From Carex sylvatica (taxonomy: Eukaryota > Streptophyta > Magnoliopsida > Poales > Cyperaceae): 22,015 nucleotides of DNA. Both the position numbers and the translations under genes were made by a program. Positions 20,538 to 22,015 of the stretch are shown piece after piece (position 1 is the first letter of the stretch; each line of letters opens with the position of its first letter). The notes beneath the pieces were generated by a model. It was not told where the DNA came from and did not search any database. It saw only the letters and a program-made list of their open reading frames with translations. The stretch is taken from positions 1 to 22,015 of the forward strand of contig CAXKVR010000901.1 in assembly GCA_964058845.1 (NCBI GenBank), read 5' to 3'.

Positions 20538-21120
20538 GTGCGTTTTGCTTTCAAGATCTCGATCTCAAGTGATCACGTTGTGATACAGAGAGCTGTATCA
20601 GTTTAATACAATTCATATCTATTTTCTAGTCGTGCTTTTTTCTTCTTTCGAATGGTGTTTGGTTTTGGGATTTGACTGGGTCGATGAATTTAGTATATTT
20701 TCTTTTTAAATAAGTAGCATTTGAATTTAGTATGTTTTGGAAAATGGTCGCCATCGTTCGTCAAATTTTGGTAAAGCAAGCTTATTTGGGGTATTTCAGA
20801 TCAGTTTTCTCCGTAAGCTTGCATATATTGGGAGATTGCAGATACAATATATTGGGAGATGGATTTTCGAGTCCAATTGAATTTAAGAATTTCCACCGGG
20901 CATACTTTCCGAATTTTTGTAATTGATGGAAATTATCGGTGCCACTGTTCTCATTCCATTTAGAATATATCTGGAAACGCTTGTTTCCTCATTTTTACAT
21001 TATTCTGTTAGTTTTCATGCATAGTTTTTTTGCTTTTAGATTCTAGCAATTATTCCAAAAACAGTACAGTAAAATTTAAAGTAGTTCAGACCCCCTGAAA
21101 TTCAAGTTGTGTCTTTGCAG
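20538..21120 (+). other. Probable intron in the PECT1 5' UTR
   Basis: GGTCCAG|GTGCG at 20531-20542 is a good donor, and the T-rich GTGTCTTTGCAG ending at 21120 is a strong acceptor 70 bp before the start codon. The interval is T-rich with no stable frame. Leader introns are common in plant housekeeping genes. The join is inferred from splice-site quality alone. Confidence 0.5.
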
Positions 21121-21169
21121 GGTCAACATTCAGACCCATAGCTGAAAATTGTCGCTTCCCATGTTTTAA

Positions 21170-22015
<846 letters not shown>

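Overview
This is a stretch of plant (angiosperm) nuclear genome. The three host genes are interrupted by GT...AG introns, intergenic DNA is AT-rich, there is a dense layer of plant-type DNA transposons, and the proteins match plant versions of RPN2, NUP88/MOS7 and PECT1. I cannot name the species. There is nothing bacterial or viral in the window: no operons, CRISPR or tRNA genes were seen.

Layout. (1) Positions 1-2383, + strand: the last four coding exons of RPN2, a scaffold subunit of the 26S proteasome base. (2) 2384-3767: the 3' region between two convergent genes. (3) 3768-8985, - strand: a complete nine-exon gene for nucleoporin NUP88 (plant MOS7). I could join it into one 815-codon reading frame with canonical junctions. 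(4) 8986-9118: only 133 bp of non-transposon DNA upstream of the NUP88 start codon. (5) 9119-13034: a nested transposon cluster. A hAT-like element (E) is interrupted by a Mutator-like element (D) inserted inside its terminal inverted repeat, by two more hAT-like elements (F, G), and probably by an inverted-repeat element (H). D, F and G carry perfect target-site duplications of 9, 8 and 8 bp; that of E is an imperfect 8 bp. (6) 13035-19914: further repeats. These include two more long-TIR Mutator-like elements (A and B) of one family, a dead LINE 3' fragment in a hAT-like remnant, a foldback repeat, a ~92-bp minisatellite, a 160-bp element nested in B, and a small MITE beside B. (7) 19915-21190: promoter and 5' UTR region of the next gene, with a probable 5' UTR intron. 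(8) 21191-21555, + strand: first coding exon of PECT1, CTP:phosphoethanolamine cytidylyltransferase; the rest lies beyond the window.

The three host genes are unrelated housekeeping functions (protein degradation, nuclear transport, phosphatidylethanolamine synthesis), and I see no functional cluster. No new multi-gene system is supported. The most informative content is the transposon architecture: its order of insertion can be read from the sequence, and it begins directly at the NUP88 promoter.
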